A DNA stretch of 64,000 nt, from assembly GCA_013396655.1 (NCBI GenBank), contig WBMV01007278.1:127813-191812 (forward strand), given 5' to 3'. Below, piece after piece: positions 62,251 through 64,000 of the stretch. The number at the start of each line of letters is the position of its first letter. The stretch's first letter is position 1. A program made the position numbers and the translations under genes. This DNA comes from Campylorhamphus procurvoides. Lineage: Eukaryota; Chordata; Aves; Passeriformes; Dendrocolaptidae. The notes below the pieces were generated by a model, which saw only the letters and a list, made by a program, of their open reading frames with translations, did no database searches and was not told the origin of the DNA.

Positions 62251-64000
62251 GCTTAGAAAAGAGCTATAGTATTCCTGAGGCCATGAGTTCATCCTAGCAC
62301 CAGTCTTTTCTATCTGCTACTTATCAACACGTGTTGTACTCTTTTATACTTTTTATACTTTATATACTCTTTTATACTCCTTTATATTCTGTACCCTGAA
62401 ACCCTATAAGTAAAGAACTCTTCTCTGCTTTACCCATATAAAGTTGTCTTGGAAAGGTTTTTTTTCCCCCTTCCTTAAGGCAACAGTTCCTACACACTTG
62501 ATGGAAAATAACACCTTAATCCTTCTGCACTTCATTTCCCAAAGTCTGCAAAATGCAGATACTGCTCCTGAAAAATCAAATAACATTATGGGCTGAGCAT
62601 ACAAGCTGGACCTACAAATTTCCTGTGTCTTGATATCACTATAATTGCAATTATAATAATTAATATTTTTATTCACAAGCTGTTTTCAACCAATTTTAAT
62701 GCCTAGATTCCCATGCAGACTACTGTGAAAGCTGGAAGCTGCAATCACAGCCTATTGCACAGAGCAGGACACCAATACTTTCTCCACAGTTTGGTTTTTT
62801 TACCTGAATAGTGCCATAAATATCTATTATTCTGTTCTGATGTTGGTTGTCACCTAAAGCAGGTGTAGGGAGACATTCAGTGGTGCGAATGCAAGCCTGA
62901 AAGGGTTTATTTGCTATTACAAACCCCACCCCAAACAAAGACAAAGGATGTAATTCACTTATGTGGTTGCTTCAGCTTGGGGAGCCAAAATGCAGCTGAG
63001 AGATTTAATTTAGGGTTTATTAGATTTTCCAAAGTCTGACAGTCATTTGGTCTCCTTCCCTAACTGGATGATAAATTGTGATCGGTACCTTGACAGCAAG
63101 AAATAAAAAGACACTCTATTCAGTGTCAAATATTCTCTGAGCTGAGTCAACACAGTATCTTGAACCCTGAAAACAATTTTCTTTGTGTTTACTGACAGCA
63201 ATCAGTTTACAGTCTATGACACAGGCCAAGGCAGCTTCACCTCCTGTTAGCTTGTCCTTTCTCCAGTAAATGAGCTTGCTTTAATTCTGCATAATCCATG
63301 GTTAGAGACACGTAAAAATCCTGAAAATATATTATGGGATCATCATGTGTACATTCTTCAGTTAACAGACATAAACATAATCACAATAATACTGTCATGC
63401 CAACCTGAACACAGGGCTTCTCTAGGTTCAAGAGGTTGATTTATTTAGTTTCAGCAAAGAAGGGCAATTCATTCTCAGTTACAACTGTTTTTATGTCAAC
63501 AGTTTTGTTCAGCATGCCTTTCTGCCACTATTAAATTTGGATTGGTTTTAACTGGTCATTTCAAGCTTAGAAAGTCTGCACCTTATTATTTTTCAATCTT
63601 TTTTGTTTCTTTTTCTTGGAAAAAATACACAAATAATTTTATCCATTTATGGTTGTACTTTTGTTAACTCTCAAAGCAAGGCCCTTGAGAATTCTTGCTG
63701 AATGCCTCCCTTGAATTTGAGAGGAAAACAGTTTTTTCAGGCTTATTTTTTTTAAGTGATTAGAGCAATTGCTCTACAGTAATTTTATTAAGCTAAATAA
63801 CCTCCTCCCTCTTTGCTTACACTTCCCAGTAGACTTCTGCTGGTTGTAACTGCACTGCCATGCTCTTCCCAGCAGGGAGGACAGGAGTCTGTTGGTAACA
63901 ACTCCTACAAGCCTTTTTTTTGCTCTCAGCTGATTTATGAAACACAGCTCAACCAAAGGCCACGTGAGGTTCACAAAATATATGCACAAAAGCACTTTGC

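Larger units (their letters stand above)
61826..62496 (+). mobile_element. LTR-like element (probable endogenous-retrovirus LTR)
   Basis: Starts TGTGTTAAC and ends GTTCCTACACA, with an inner part rich in TTTTATAC repeats and a downstream TAAGTAAAGAACTCTTC stretch. Order and ends look like an avian LTR, but no target duplication is visible and I cannot name the family. It contains one N. Confidence 0.45.

Overview
The window is 64 kb of bird nuclear DNA: intron-rich, AT-rich, with two CpG-dense islands, a CR1 LINE remnant and LTRs of avian type. Two genes are recognised with certainty, both on the minus strand and in the order seen in vertebrate HERC1-DAPK2 synteny. I cannot name the species. 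No bacterial features are present (no operons, CRISPR or tRNA).

Left part (1-17.25 kb): the 5' end of HERC1, a giant HECT ubiquitin ligase. The first coding exon (886-1841) encodes residues 1-310. Intron 1 (about 14.5 kb) leads to a CpG island at 16.3-17.25 kb, interrupted by a 533-bp assembly gap, where the HERC1 promoter and noncoding exon 1 must lie. The rest of HERC1 is beyond the left edge.

Middle part (17.25-37 kb): mostly intergenic DNA with an LTR-like repeat at 28.2-28.9 kb, an ERVL-type solo LTR at 35.6-36.05 kb, and a second CpG island at 33.93-34.34 kb. From this island I can build an unrecognised four-exon minus-strand gene (34082 down to 30283; 118 aa) whose exon phases all agree. 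I know no family for it. It is the best candidate in the window for something undescribed, and it is only a model.

Right part (37-64 kb): DAPK2 (DRP-1), a calmodulin-regulated death-associated protein kinase. Seven shared kinase exons (57894 down to 43684) can be followed at base level, all with consistent phases. After the last shared exon (ending ...HPWIT) there are two alternative 3' ends. One is a single long exon (42137-42772) encoding a ZIPK/DAPK3-like coiled-coil tail (the DRP-1beta form). The other is a three-exon set (38811 down to 37819) encoding the classical calmodulin-binding regulatory tail and C terminus (alpha form). The gene therefore can give a calmodulin-controlled kinase or a ZIPK-like kinase from one locus. 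The N-terminal exon (before the second glycine of the Gly-rich loop) was not found and is probably beyond the right edge.

The remaining sequence is intron or intergenic DNA with simple repeats, three minisatellite-like tandem arrays, one perfect 25-bp tandem duplication, two further LTR-like segments (47.2-47.65 and 61.8-62.5 kb) and one internally deleted CR1 fragment (60.4 kb).
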